Assembly (NCBI GenBank): GCA_029252505.1
Contig: JAQXBH010000279.1
Coordinates: 1-51,441, forward strand
Direction: 5' to 3'
DNA length: 51,441 nt
Origin: Opitutales bacterium
GTDB taxonomy: Bacteria; Verrucomicrobiota; Verrucomicrobiia; Opitutales; Seribacteraceae
In this document: positions 10,528 to 18,698 of the stretch, one piece after another
How positions within the stretch are numbered: the stretch's first letter is position 1
Layout: every line of letters begins with the position of its first letter
Made by a program: the position numbers and the translations under genes
Notes under the pieces: generated by a model
What the model saw: the letters and a program-made list of their open reading frames with translations, nothing else
Databases searched by the model: none
Told to the model about the DNA's origin: nothing

Positions 10528-10541
10528 TAGGTTTTATCAAA

Positions 10542-10940
10542 TTATGTGAGAGATTTTTTAAGTCGTGCAATTCTACTAGCGATAGAGTCTTCGTAAACAT
10601 CGTCACCGATGCGCATTCTAAATCCAGCAATCAGTGATTTATTTTCTTTAATCACTAGGTTTATTTTTTTTCCGCGAGCTTGTGAGATATTATCCGAAAT
10701 AAGGTTGGAAGAGGAATCGGCATTTGAGTCGAATTTTTCAAGACTGCCCTCGTAGGTATTAATCTGTTGCTTGATTAGAGTTAGGAATTTACGCAAAATG
10801 GGCAAAGATCTACGAGTGGGTTCATTTTTTAACTCGGTTAGTATTTGATTAATCTTCTCGGGTTCTACCCTACCCTCTTCATTTAAAGAAAGCTCGACCA
10901 AACCCTTCGCGATTTTTAAACTCTTTGAATCTTTTAACAT
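10542..10940 (-). CDS. atpH: ATP synthase F1 subunit delta (short form)
   Basis: Assigned mainly by position between atpF and atpA. At 132 residues it is shorter than the usual 175-180. The C-terminal end KSLIAGFRMRIGDDVYEDSIASRIARLKKSL matches the conserved delta ending (L-h-G-G-h-h-h-h-G-D-x-x-h-D-x-S). The helical N-terminal domain, which binds the tip of the F1 alpha subunits, appears trimmed, although helices near residues 8-50 could make a reduced version. Delta joins F1 to the peripheral stalk (subunit b). No frame disruption was seen, so this looks like a genuine short variant. Confidence 0.9.
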   Translation of the reverse strand: MLKDSKSLKIAKGLVELSLNEEGRVEPEKINQILTELKNEPTRRSLPILRKFLTLIKQQINTYEGSLEKFDSNADSSSNLISDNISQARGKKINLVIKENKSLIAGFRMRIGDDVYEDSIASRIARLKKSLT

Positions 10941-10955
10941 AAGTGAAGTGCAGAT

Positions 10956-11492
10956 CTAGGCCGAAAGTTTAATTTCCTTGGCCGCTGATTCAGAGAATCG
11001 AGATTTCTCGTCGTCTCCGAGTTCGCGTTGAAGAACTTTACTTGCGGTTAAAACAACGAGGGAGGCAATCTCTTCCCTCGCATCATTTAAAACTCTTTGA
11101 CGTTCAAGGGCCATAGAACTTTTGGCTTTCTCAATGATTTCTTCGGCTTGTTTGCGTGCTTCTTCTTTTTGAGACTCAATGTAAGATTTTGCTTTCTCGT
11201 GAGCCACTGCTAATGTCTTTTTTGCCTCGAGTGATGCTTCCTGTAGTGTTTCTTGTTGCTGTTTTTCGGTTGCTTCAAGTTCAAGCTTGATCTTCTCGGC
11301 GTTTTTTAAAGAGTCCGCTATTTTCTCCTCCCTCTCTTTAATAGTTAGAAGAACTTTCTTTAAAGCAAATTGCCAAATTACAACAGCAACGAGAATAAAA
11401 TTAAATCCTTGAGCAACGAGCAAAGGCCAATCAACCCCAAACTTTTCAACGATGCCTGATGCTGTTTCAGGTAAACTTGCCAAGGTAATCAT
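10956..11492 (-). CDS. atpF: ATP synthase Fo subunit b
   Basis: The product is 178 residues with one N-terminal membrane helix (about 25-44, PLLVAQGFNFILVAVVIWQF). A long charged helix rich in Glu, Lys and Gln follows, the usual peripheral-stalk dimer. The conserved segment after the membrane helix, LLTIKEREEKIADSLKNAEK, is clear. It lies between atpE and atpH. There is only one b gene, so the stalk is probably a homodimer. Confidence 0.97.
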   Translation of the reverse strand: MITLASLPETASGIVEKFGVDWPLLVAQGFNFILVAVVIWQFALKKVLLTIKEREEKIADSLKNAEKIKLELEATEKQQQETLQEASLEAKKTLAVAHEKAKSYIESQKEEARKQAEEIIEKAKSSMALERQRVLNDAREEIASLVVLTASKVLQRELGDDEKSRFSESAAKEIKLSA

Positions 11493-11522
11493 AAATTTCG
11501 TTAGGGTTAAAGAAGTCTCTGT

Positions 11523-11768
11523 TTAGAGGAATAAAGAGTAAAATGCAACCGCTTCAGCGAGTGCCATACCGATAATAGACTGAACAAGGATTTGGCCCGA
11601 AGCATCCGGGTTTCTTCCCACAGCTTCTACTCCTTTCATACCAACAATGCCAACTCCGATTGCTGCTCCAAGGCAACCAAGTGCTCCTTGTATGCTTCCG
11701 GTAATTCCAGATGCTTGTTCAGTGAGTTGGGGTGCTTGGTCTGCTGCTTGTGCGATTATGTCGATCAT
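11523..11768 (-). CDS. atpE: ATP synthase Fo subunit c
   Basis: The product is 81 residues forming two membrane helices joined by a polar loop, EAVGRNPDA. Helix 1 has the Gly/Ala-rich face (GALGCLGAAIGVGIVGMKG). Helix 2 carries the ion-binding glutamate in GMALAEAVAFYSLFL. The residue after the glutamate is Ala, not the Ser/Thr of sodium-type rings, suggesting proton coupling. The protein stops four residues after the conserved tyrosine, whereas most c subunits continue for roughly ten more hydrophobic residues. The N-terminus, before helix 1, is correspondingly long. It forms the rotating c ring of Fo. Confidence 0.97.
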   Translation of the reverse strand: MIDIIAQAADQAPQLTEQASGITGSIQGALGCLGAAIGVGIVGMKGVEAVGRNPDASGQILVQSIIGMALAEAVAFYSLFL

Positions 11769-11833
11769 GATAATATAATTTTAATGTTGTTGGTTATGAT
11801 CGCCCACGCTGTTGGATGGTCGCGATCAGAAAT

Positions 11834-12721
11834 TTAGTGATTTTCTTCCTCATGGTTGCAAATAAGCCCAATGTATACTGAAACCAAAAGCATAAATACC
11901 ATTGCTTGTACGAGTCCGATTAGAACTTCCATGAAATAAAATGGAATCGGAGCAATGGCCATAGAGATATTAATTAAAGTTTCATTTAATTTAAGGCTTT
12001 CTCCTAAGTAAAACATGCTGTGCAACAGACTTTCTCCTCCATAGACATTACCGAATAATCGGAATGTAAGAGATACTGGTCTGAACAGAATGGATAATAC
12101 CTCGATAAAACCGACAGCGATAAAAAGAATTCCAAGTAAACCAAATATCAAAAAATTAACCTGCGTTTTATCAGCTTTATTACCAAACCAATCTTTAATT
12201 ATAGCCTTTAAACCAGCATATTTAACAATAAAATAAATCCAACATATATTGGCCACCAGGGCTAAAGCTAGTGTCATGTTTAAATCAGCATTACCCGGAC
12301 GAATTAAAGGTTTTGTGATTTTAAAATGGCTACCATCTTGAATTCCCTGTCCAATTGTACCAACACCGGGAAGCAATCCGCTCCAATTATGGATTAATAT
12401 GAATATAAAAAGTCCTGATAATAACCAAAAAGAAGGAAAGAATACTTTTTTACCTACAATTGGTTCTAGCATTGTGCGCAGTGAGGTGATTGCAGACTCT
12501 ACAATTAATTGGCCTTTAGAGGGAATTAAGGACGTCCTGCCAACAAGAAGTTTAACTAAAATGACAATTACAATTGATACAACCCAGCTTGTAACCATAG
12601 AATTAGTAACTGGAAATACGCCTAATTTGAATATTTCTTCAGAAACTAAACTAACGCCTTCACCTGAGGCAAACACAGGTAGTGTTGTAAAAAGAAAGAA
12701 GAATGGTGTTAGGAGTTTCAA
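11834..12721 (-). CDS. atpB: ATP synthase Fo subunit a
   Basis: The product is 295 residues with five to six membrane helices. The key segment LTFRLFGNVYGGESLLHSMF carries the essential arginine facing the c ring. The last helices (MEVLIGLVQAMVFMLLVSVYIGL) include the conserved Gln-Ala-hh-F motif. The first about 18 residues look like a signal sequence (LTPFFFLFTTLPVFAS), as in some a subunits. The start codon is TTG. No in-frame ATG lies upstream and no clear ribosome-binding site is visible. It is the first gene of the operon; no atpI is present between it and trmB. Confidence 0.97.
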   Translation of the reverse strand: MKLLTPFFFLFTTLPVFASGEGVSLVSEEIFKLGVFPVTNSMVTSWVVSIVIVILVKLLVGRTSLIPSKGQLIVESAITSLRTMLEPIVGKKVFFPSFWLLSGLFIFILIHNWSGLLPGVGTIGQGIQDGSHFKITKPLIRPGNADLNMTLALALVANICWIYFIVKYAGLKAIIKDWFGNKADKTQVNFLIFGLLGILFIAVGFIEVLSILFRPVSLTFRLFGNVYGGESLLHSMFYLGESLKLNETLINISMAIAPIPFYFMEVLIGLVQAMVFMLLVSVYIGLICNHEEENH

Positions 12722-12733
12722 AACAAGATAATT

Positions 12734-12761
12734 ACTATAAGTTTTGTTTAACCAAGGTCAA
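12734..12761 (-). promoter_or_regulatory. Candidate sigma70-type promoter of the atp operon
   Basis: On the minus strand, TTGACC (12761-12756) and TATAGT (12739-12734) are separated by 16 bases just upstream of atpB. If used, transcription would begin only a few bases before the TTG start at 12721, giving a nearly leaderless mRNA. Either the promoter or the start codon could therefore be misjudged. Confidence 0.35.
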
Positions 12762-12878
12762 CGAGGTTTTTACATATAAGCTAAAATTACTTTTCTTATA
12801 AATGGTAGCACAGCATAGAAACAACAAAACATAAGTGTAGGTTTATGCGGGATGCGAGATCAGCCCCATAAGCTAAAC

Positions 12879-13481
12879 TTATAGCAAGTTAGCTGACAAA
12901 CTTGAAAAGTTTGGTAAGAGTTCCTGGAAATAACTACTGTGTTCCAGTGGCCAATCATGATTTGATAACTCCCACGAATCAGAATTATGGATTTGTGTCT
13001 TAGTCCATTCAAAATATTCATCATGGTCAGTTCTAAAAAATAACCTGCTTTTAGAATGAGTATGAAGTTTAAGCAATTTAAGAAAGGAGTCTTGTATTAA
13101 TCTTCTTTTATGATGTTTCTTTTTGGGCCATGGATCCGGAAAAAAAACGAATACATTGTTAAATACCAATTCTTTGGGTTTGTAATTAATAAACTCGCAT
13201 GCCTCCGCTTTCAAAAAGAACAAATTAGTATTTTTAGCATTTTCTTTTTTTAGGGTCGCTTTTGCGATTCGTTTTGAAATTAAGTCAATACCGATACAGA
13301 TTTTTGTTTTGTTTTGTTGAGCATACTCATTTATCCAATGCCCGTGCCCACAACCAATCTCTAAATCAATTGCGTGCTTGTTGGCTGCATTTACAAGTGG
13401 GGTGATCTGTTTAGAGAAAAACTCCTTCACCCTACCCTCTCGCTCTTTCTGAAGGGAAAAAGTTTTAAGAAAGTAATCCAT
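12879..13481 (-). CDS. trmB: tRNA (guanine-N7-)-methyltransferase
   Basis: The product is 200 residues. The SAM-binding motif LEIGCGHGHWINEYA is followed by IGIDLISKRIAKA and by the TrmB hallmark FVFFPDPWPKKKHHKRRLIQ, which identifies the family. The later FFRTDHDEYFEWT block also fits. TrmB forms m7G46 in the variable loop of many tRNAs. The gene starts 6 bases after mnmG, so it is probably co-transcribed with mnmE and mnmG. It sits where rsmG-parAB-atpI are found in the classical origin-proximal gene order. Confidence 0.95.
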   Translation of the reverse strand: MDYFLKTFSLQKEREGRVKEFFSKQITPLVNAANKHAIDLEIGCGHGHWINEYAQQNKTKICIGIDLISKRIAKATLKKENAKNTNLFFLKAEACEFINYKPKELVFNNVFVFFPDPWPKKKHHKRRLIQDSFLKLLKLHTHSKSRLFFRTDHDEYFEWTKTQIHNSDSWELSNHDWPLEHSSYFQELLPNFSSLSANLL

Positions 13482-13487
13482 TTTATA

Positions 13488-15371
13488 TCAATTGGTATTT
13501 GATTTAGCCAAGAGTATCATTAGGACGCTTATGTCGGAGGGATTAACGCCAGATATTCTGTTTGCTTGTGCAAGTGTCTCAGGTTTGATTACAGAAAGTT
13601 TTTCTGCACTTTCAATTCGTAAGCCTGGAATATCTTTAAAACTGAAATTCTTAGGGATTTTAATACGTTCTGAATCTTTCATTCTTTCAATGTTTTTCAG
13701 TTCTCGTAATAAATACCCCTCATATTTAACACGATAGAGAATTTCAGATCTAGTTTCTTTATGAAGTTTTCTGAAATCTTCGGGTAGTTTGGTTTCGTCT
13801 TCCCCTCTTTTAATTAAGTCTGCGTAGGTGTCATTAGCGTGTACCTTTTCTGTTCTTATTCGCTTTACCCAATCATTTACAACCAAAGATTTTGAAAGAA
13901 TAGCTTGTTTTCTGTTTTGTGAGACTAAGTTAAGGATTTGTAATTTTGGAATATATCTTAATTCAGAACTAGTATGGTTGAAGAGTAGTCTATACTCCGC
14001 CCGACTTGTAAACATACGATAGGGCTCAGTCGTTCCTTTTGTAACTAAATCATCTATGAGCACTCCAATGTAACCCTCATCTCTACCAAATATTACAGGA
14101 TTTTCATTCAATGCTTTTCTTGCACTGTTAATTCCTGCTACAAGACCTTGTGCAGCAGCTTCTTCATAACCCGATGTACCATTGATCTGACCGGCAAAGA
14201 ATAAAGATTCGATTTTTAATGACTCGAGGGATCTTGCTAGTTGGGTTGGATTTGCGTAGTCATACTCAACCGCGTAGGCAGGTCTAATTATAACTGCCTT
14301 TTCAAGGCCCGGTATTGATTGAACTACATGATTTTGTACATCAAAAGGCAAACTAGTAGAAAGTCCGTTGACATACCATTCATCAGTATTAATTCCTTCT
14401 GGCTCAAGATAGATTCGATGACCTTCTTTTTCGCCAAATCGAACAATTTTATCCTCTACACTCGGACAATATCTTGGACCGGTTCCTGATATGTCACCTT
14501 TATAGAGAGGAGATAAATGAAGGTTGTTCTTAATGATCTCTGCAGTTTGAGATGTGGTACGTGTAGTGTAACACTGGACGGCGGGAAGCTGCTCTGCTTG
14601 TTCCATGTGGAACCATCTCCCTTTTTGTTCCACGTGGAACATTTCTTCTTTATTGCGGGTGTCATAAAACGAAAATTTAGTAGGCTCTTTATCGCCATAC
14701 TGTATTTCTGTTTTCTCGAAGTTAATGGAACGGCCAAGTAGCCGCGGGGGGGTTCCAGTCTTAAACCGATTGAGTTCAATTCCGTATTTTGCAAAGTCGG
14801 CAGATAATCCCTTTGCTACATGATCTCCAAGTCTTCCGCCCTCTGCTTTTTCTTTTCCAACATGCATTAGTGCTCTCAAGAAAGTGCCGGTCGTAACCAC
14901 AATTGCTTTTCCATAAAAGTTTATGCCAAGTGTTGTTTTGACGCCAATACATTTACCTTTTTCGATGATTAAGCCGTCGACTATGCTTTGAAATGTTGTA
15001 ATGTTCTCATTTAGTTCGAGAACATGTTTCATTCTCAGTTGGTACGCTTTTTTATCACACTGTGCACGAGGGGCTTGTACAGCCGGTCCTTTTGAGGAAT
15101 TAAGTAATTTGAACTGAATTGCCGATAGGTCAGTGTTTAGTGCCATTTCACCACCTAGGGCGTCAATTTCTCTTACGATTTGCCCCTTCGCTTGTCCCCC
15201 AATTGCGGGATTACAACTCATTTGAGCGACAGTATCGAGGTTTCCTGTTAAAATAAGAACTTCAGCACCACACCTAGATGCTGCTAAGGCTGCTTCGCAA
15301 CCAGCATGACCTGCACCACAAACAATTACATCATAGGGGTTTAGCTCATCTGTTTTCAATCCGAAATTCAT
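13488..15371 (-). CDS. mnmG: tRNA U34 carboxymethylaminomethyl-synthesis protein, FAD-binding subunit
   Basis: The product is 627 residues, full length. The N-terminal FAD site is YDVIVCGAGHAGCEAALAAS. The MnmG signatures CNPAIGGQAKGQIVREID and GTGPRYCPSVEDK follow, then INGTSGYEEAAAQGL. With MnmE it modifies the wobble uridine of certain tRNAs. It overlaps the end of mnmE by four bases (ATGA). Compared with my memory of E. coli MnmG, the loop between FSF and QCYTTRT is longer by about 20 residues. That insert (about residues 240-262) reads MFHVEQ...WFHMEQ, which is simply two parS-like DNA sites read through as protein. Confidence 0.98.
   Translation of the reverse strand: MNFGLKTDELNPYDVIVCGAGHAGCEAALAASRCGAEVLILTGNLDTVAQMSCNPAIGGQAKGQIVREIDALGGEMALNTDLSAIQFKLLNSSKGPAVQAPRAQCDKKAYQLRMKHVLELNENITTFQSIVDGLIIEKGKCIGVKTTLGINFYGKAIVVTTGTFLRALMHVGKEKAEGGRLGDHVAKGLSADFAKYGIELNRFKTGTPPRLLGRSINFEKTEIQYGDKEPTKFSFYDTRNKEEMFHVEQKGRWFHMEQAEQLPAVQCYTTRTTSQTAEIIKNNLHLSPLYKGDISGTGPRYCPSVEDKIVRFGEKEGHRIYLEPEGINTDEWYVNGLSTSLPFDVQNHVVQSIPGLEKAVIIRPAYAVEYDYANPTQLARSLESLKIESLFFAGQINGTSGYEEAAAQGLVAGINSARKALNENPVIFGRDEGYIGVLIDDLVTKGTTEPYRMFTSRAEYRLLFNHTSSELRYIPKLQILNLVSQNRKQAILSKSLVVNDWVKRIRTEKVHANDTYADLIKRGEDETKLPEDFRKLHKETRSEILYRVKYEGYLLRELKNIERMKDSERIKIPKNFSFKDIPGLRIESAEKLSVIKPETLAQANRISGVNPSDISVLMILLAKSNTN
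14599..14614. other. parS-like ParB-binding site (imperfect copy)
   Basis: TGTTCCATGTGGAACC differs by one base from the Pseudomonas-type parS TGTTCCACGTGGAACC (C to T in the central CACGTG). It lies 27 bases centre to centre from a perfect copy, inside the mnmG loop insert. It encodes Phe-His-Met-Glu on the mnmG strand. Confidence 0.65.
14626..14641. other. parS ParB-binding site (perfect 16-base palindrome)
   Basis: TGTTCCACGTGGAACA is a perfect palindrome that fits the conserved chromosomal parS sequence TGTTNCACGTGAAACA and its common CC/GG variant. ParB loads at such sites near the replication origin to drive chromosome partition and SMC loading. The site is inside the mnmG coding region (residues about 244-249), in a loop insert that looks present only to carry it. 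No parA or parB gene is in this window. Confidence 0.85.
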
Positions 15372-16726
15372 TTTCCGATACAGAAATTTTTAAATAACTG
15401 GTCTAGCATATCTTCATTATCAGTACGTCCGACAATATGGTTAATACATTCAATTGATAATTTGAGTTCCTGTAATATGATTTCTTCATTAATGGAGGAT
15501 GAAATCAGTGATATTACTTCATCTAAATGAGATAGTGCTTTTACAAGGTGATTAGACTGTCTTTTACTTACTAAAATATCACTTGTTGGGTTTATCTTAA
15601 ACTTTTCATTCAATACTTTTTCTATTACGGAAATAATATTTATGGAACAATCATCATTATTCATCGAGGTCGTGATTATTTTTGAGTTTAGAGGATAATC
15701 ATGAGAAGAGAGCTTTCGGTTTAGATCAATTTTATTTTCTACAACTATTATAGTTTTCGATTTAATTTCGTTTTGGATGCTATTATAAAATTCAGAAGGG
15801 TAGGGGAGTGACGAATCAAATACCAATAGAACAATAGCCGAATCGTTTATAAGTTGAATAGAATTCTGTATCCCGAGTTGTTCAACTTCAGAGATTGTTT
15901 TTCGGATCCCTGCAGTGTCAAATAATTCAATCTTGTATCCTCCAATATTTAATTCCTTTGATAGATAATCTCGTGTTGTACCAGAGTCCTTGCTTACCAA
16001 TGCACGATTTTCGTGAACAAGTTTATTAAACAAGGTGCTTTTACCTACATTGGGAGGACCTATTAGAGAAATTTTAATACCTTGGGATAATGTTGATTTA
16101 ATATTCGTCGAGTTGATTAGTTGAGTCATCGAAGTTTTAAGAGGCTCCACAACTGCTAATATCTCACCAACATCTTTTTCTTTTATTTCATCTTCAGGAA
16201 AATCTATACTGGCTTCGAATTGAGCCTGTAAATTAATGATTCCAGACTGAATAATATGCAGACGTTTACTTAAACTTCCTCTCAGTTGATGATTGGCAAT
16301 TTCAATCTCAATTTCACTGTTGGCTGAAATTAACTCCGCAACTGCTTCTGCTTGGGAAAGGTCTATTTTCCCATTTAAAAATGCTCTTTTGGTGTATTCT
16401 CCAGGTTCAGCAAGCCTGCATTTTCTTTTGATCAGGTCATCTAAAATCTGATTAGCAATCAACGGGTTTCCATGAAAGGTAAGTTCTAAAGTTTCTTCTC
16501 CAGTGTAAGATTTACCGTTTTCAAAATATATGACTAAAACTTGATCAACGATCTTACCTTTGATAGATAGATAGTTTTTTAGAATTGCTTTCCTTGGGGT
16601 AGGGGAAACAATATTAAATATATCGTTGCAAAGGCTTTTGCTTAAATTACCGCTTACTCTAACTATACCCAATGCAGACTCTCCCGCGATTGTAGCAAGA
16701 GATACAATTGTATCACCCTCTGTCAC
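15368..16726 (-). CDS. mnmE: tRNA modification GTPase
   Basis: The product is 452 residues. The N-terminal formyl-folate-binding-type domain (about 1-115) includes TIVSLATIAGESALGIVRVSG. A helical domain and an inserted G domain follow, with GPPNVGKSTLFN (G1), DSGTTRDYLS (G2) and DTAGIRKT (G3). It ends with the family's invariant C-I-G-K tail (FCIGK). MnmE works with MnmG on U34 of tRNAs. The start is GTG at 16726, with AAAGAG just upstream, 14 bases after recA. It overlaps mnmG by four bases, indicating translational coupling. Confidence 0.97.
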   Translation of the reverse strand: MTEGDTIVSLATIAGESALGIVRVSGNLSKSLCNDIFNIVSPTPRKAILKNYLSIKGKIVDQVLVIYFENGKSYTGEETLELTFHGNPLIANQILDDLIKRKCRLAEPGEYTKRAFLNGKIDLSQAEAVAELISANSEIEIEIANHQLRGSLSKRLHIIQSGIINLQAQFEASIDFPEDEIKEKDVGEILAVVEPLKTSMTQLINSTNIKSTLSQGIKISLIGPPNVGKSTLFNKLVHENRALVSKDSGTTRDYLSKELNIGGYKIELFDTAGIRKTISEVEQLGIQNSIQLINDSAIVLLVFDSSLPYPSEFYNSIQNEIKSKTIIVVENKIDLNRKLSSHDYPLNSKIITTSMNNDDCSINIISVIEKVLNEKFKINPTSDILVSKRQSNHLVKALSHLDEVISLISSSINEEIILQELKLSIECINHIVGRTDNEDMLDQLFKNFCIGK

Positions 16727-16740
16727 AACTCTTTAGGGGA

Positions 16741-17796
16741 TTATTCTGAGTCCTCGTCGTTATTCTGTGCTAAGACAGAACCGACGGTTACCTCAACCTT
16801 TTCTAGTATCGCAGTTGTGATTTCATTCATCAATTTTTCATCTTCTGCAAGGGTTTGTTTGGCAGCTTCACGACCTTGGCCTATCAAGTCTCCTTTGTAG
16901 GAAATCCAAGCTCCTTTTTTTGTCAAAATTTCATGCTCAATTCCAAGATCTAACACAGAACCTGTTCGGGAAATGCCCTCGCTGTACATGATATCAAATT
17001 CACATGCCGTAAAGGGTGGAGCAATTTTGTTTTTAACAATTTTTACCCTCGTCCTGTTGCCTACTACGGTTCCGTTCGATTCTTTGATTTGACCTATTCT
17101 TCGGATGTCCATTCTGATGGAACAGAAGAATTTTAATGCTCTACCACCTGGAGTAGTCTCTGGACTGCCAAACATAACTCCTATCTTTTCCCGAATTTGA
17201 TTTGTAAAAATACAAACACAGTTGGTTTTAGAAATGGCTGCGGTTAGGCGTCGCATCGCTTGACTCATCATACGAGCTTGTAAACCGACTGTAGCATCGC
17301 CCATTTGTCCATCAAGTTCCTGCCTTGATACTAACGCTGCTACTGAGTCTAAGACAATTACATCAATCGCTCCTGACCGAATGAGGGTTTCAGTAATATT
17401 GAGTGCATCTTCACCACTTTCTGGTTGTGAAACCATAAGATTATCGAGGTCTACACCAACTATCTTAGCGTATCTAGGGTCTAATGCATGTTCAACATCA
17501 ACAAATACAGCATTTCCACCATTTCTTTGTGCTTCTGCGATAACACTTAAGCAAAAGGTTGTTTTACCGGATGATTCTGGGCCATATATTTCCACAATTC
17601 TACCTCTGGGTAATCCACCGGCACCTAACGATAGGTCAACCGCTAATGATCCAGTTGAGATAACCGAAACATTCATTTTTGTTGCGTCCCCGAGTCTCAT
17701 GAGGGCACCTTCTCCAAACTTTTTATTAATTCCTTGAAATGCTAAATCAAGGTCTGGGTTTTTGTCTTTTCGTTTATCGGTAGTGTTTTTAGCCAT
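16741..17796 (-). CDS. recA: Recombinase RecA
   Basis: The product is 351 residues when started at the ATG at 17796 ([13 protein letters not shown]). The open frame reaches a TTG at 17832, but the extra 12 residues are not family-like. Key motifs are Walker [10 protein letters not shown], the VDVEHALDP block, LDSVAAL and the L2-type [17 protein letters not shown]. An acidic tail (NNDEDSE) ends the protein. RecA forms the ATP-dependent strand-exchange filament on single-stranded DNA and triggers the SOS response. No LexA box could be identified upstream by eye. It is followed after 14 bases by mnmE. Confidence 0.98.
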   Translation of the reverse strand: MAKNTTDKRKDKNPDLDLAFQGINKKFGEGALMRLGDATKMNVSVISTGSLAVDLSLGAGGLPRGRIVEIYGPESSGKTTFCLSVIAEAQRNGGNAVFVDVEHALDPRYAKIVGVDLDNLMVSQPESGEDALNITETLIRSGAIDVIVLDSVAALVSRQELDGQMGDATVGLQARMMSQAMRRLTAAISKTNCVCIFTNQIREKIGVMFGSPETTPGGRALKFFCSIRMDIRRIGQIKESNGTVVGNRTRVKIVKNKIAPPFTACEFDIMYSEGISRTGSVLDLGIEHEILTKKGAWISYKGDLIGQGREAAKQTLAEDEKLMNEITTAILEKVEVTVGSVLAQNNDEDSE

Positions 17797-18022
17797 TTTA
17801 AATATATGTATATAGTCACAATGATTTTTCAAGAGATAGAATCAAGCTGTTTTAGTAAATTTGTTTATATTTCTTACTGTTTAGTTACAATGAATGCATT
17901 TAATATCAATTATTATGAAAGAGTTTGTTTATTTATATTTTTCTTCTTTAAGAATTGAAAAATAGGGTAGGGCACAGTTGTTCAAAATTACGGTTCTACA
18001 TTACAAAAAACTTAAGATTTAA

Positions 18023-18664
18023 ATGAAATATTCGCACATAATTTGGGATTGGAATGGAACAATAATCAATGATGCATGCATTTGCGTAGAGATAGTAAAC
18101 GAACTTCTAGAAGAATTTAAATTAAGGCCAGTTACAATTGAAGATTATTTTAACAACTTCAGTTTTCCTGTTAAATCATACTATTCAAGACTTGGTTTAC
18201 CTATTGACTCAATTAGCTACAAGTCTTTGTCCGAAAAGTTCATAGTAAATTACCGCAAAAAGTTCCCAACTTGTAAGTTGCAAAAGGGTGTTAGGAATTG
18301 CTTTCATTATTTCAAAAAAAATTCAATTAAACAAAGTGTTCTTTCCGCTGGAAATCAAATAGATTTGAACGACTTTATATCTTTTCATCTTCTCACTCCA
18401 TTCTTTGATTTCGCAAGTGGTGTGGATGATGTTTTTGCTCATGGAAAAAAGGAGCTTGCTAAACATCATTTTGACAAAATTGGCTTACCGACCTCTGAGG
18501 TTTTACTGATTGGGGATACTTTGCATGATGCGGAGGTTGCGGCTGAATTAGGTCTGAATTGTATATTATTTAGTGGAGGGCATAATTCAAAAGAATTACT
18601 TTTGAAATCTTCATGTCCCGTTATTGAGTCTTTTGCAGAAGTAAGTAGTTGGGTTCAAGATTGA
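18023..18664 (+). CDS. HAD-family hydrolase (phosphoglycolate phosphatase-like)
   Basis: The product is 213 residues. HAD motif I is present as IWDWNGTIIND. A helical cap follows (about 20-85), then motif II (QSVLSAGNQ), a lysine near residue 145 (HGKKEL) and motif III/IV LLIGDTLHDAEVAAELGLN. The second aspartate of the usual D-x-D motif is Asn here (DWN). I recall this from other members of this subgroup, but it may change phosphatase activity. The substrate is unknown; small phosphate esters such as phosphoglycolate are likely. It starts 227 bases from recA on the opposite strand and precedes miaB by 34 bases. Confidence 0.85.
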   Translation: MKYSHIIWDWNGTIINDACICVEIVNELLEEFKLRPVTIEDYFNNFSFPVKSYYSRLGLPIDSISYKSLSEKFIVNYRKKFPTCKLQKGVRNCFHYFKKNSIKQSVLSAGNQIDLNDFISFHLLTPFFDFASGVDDVFAHGKKELAKHHFDKIGLPTSEVLLIGDTLHDAEVAAELGLNCILFSGGHNSKELLLKSSCPVIESFAEVSSWVQD

Positions 18665-18698
18665 CCCCAATTTTACTTAGTATATCAATTCTACATTC

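Noticed and set aside
14746-14752. Run of seven G in mnmG as a slippage tract
   Set aside because: It encodes the conserved GTPPR motif and is shorter than typical contingency tracts.
17796-17832. Longer RecA start at TTG 17832
   Set aside because: The added 12 residues are unlike RecA N-termini, whereas [10 protein letters not shown] at 17796 fits; the TTG may instead be part of a promoter (TTGAAA).
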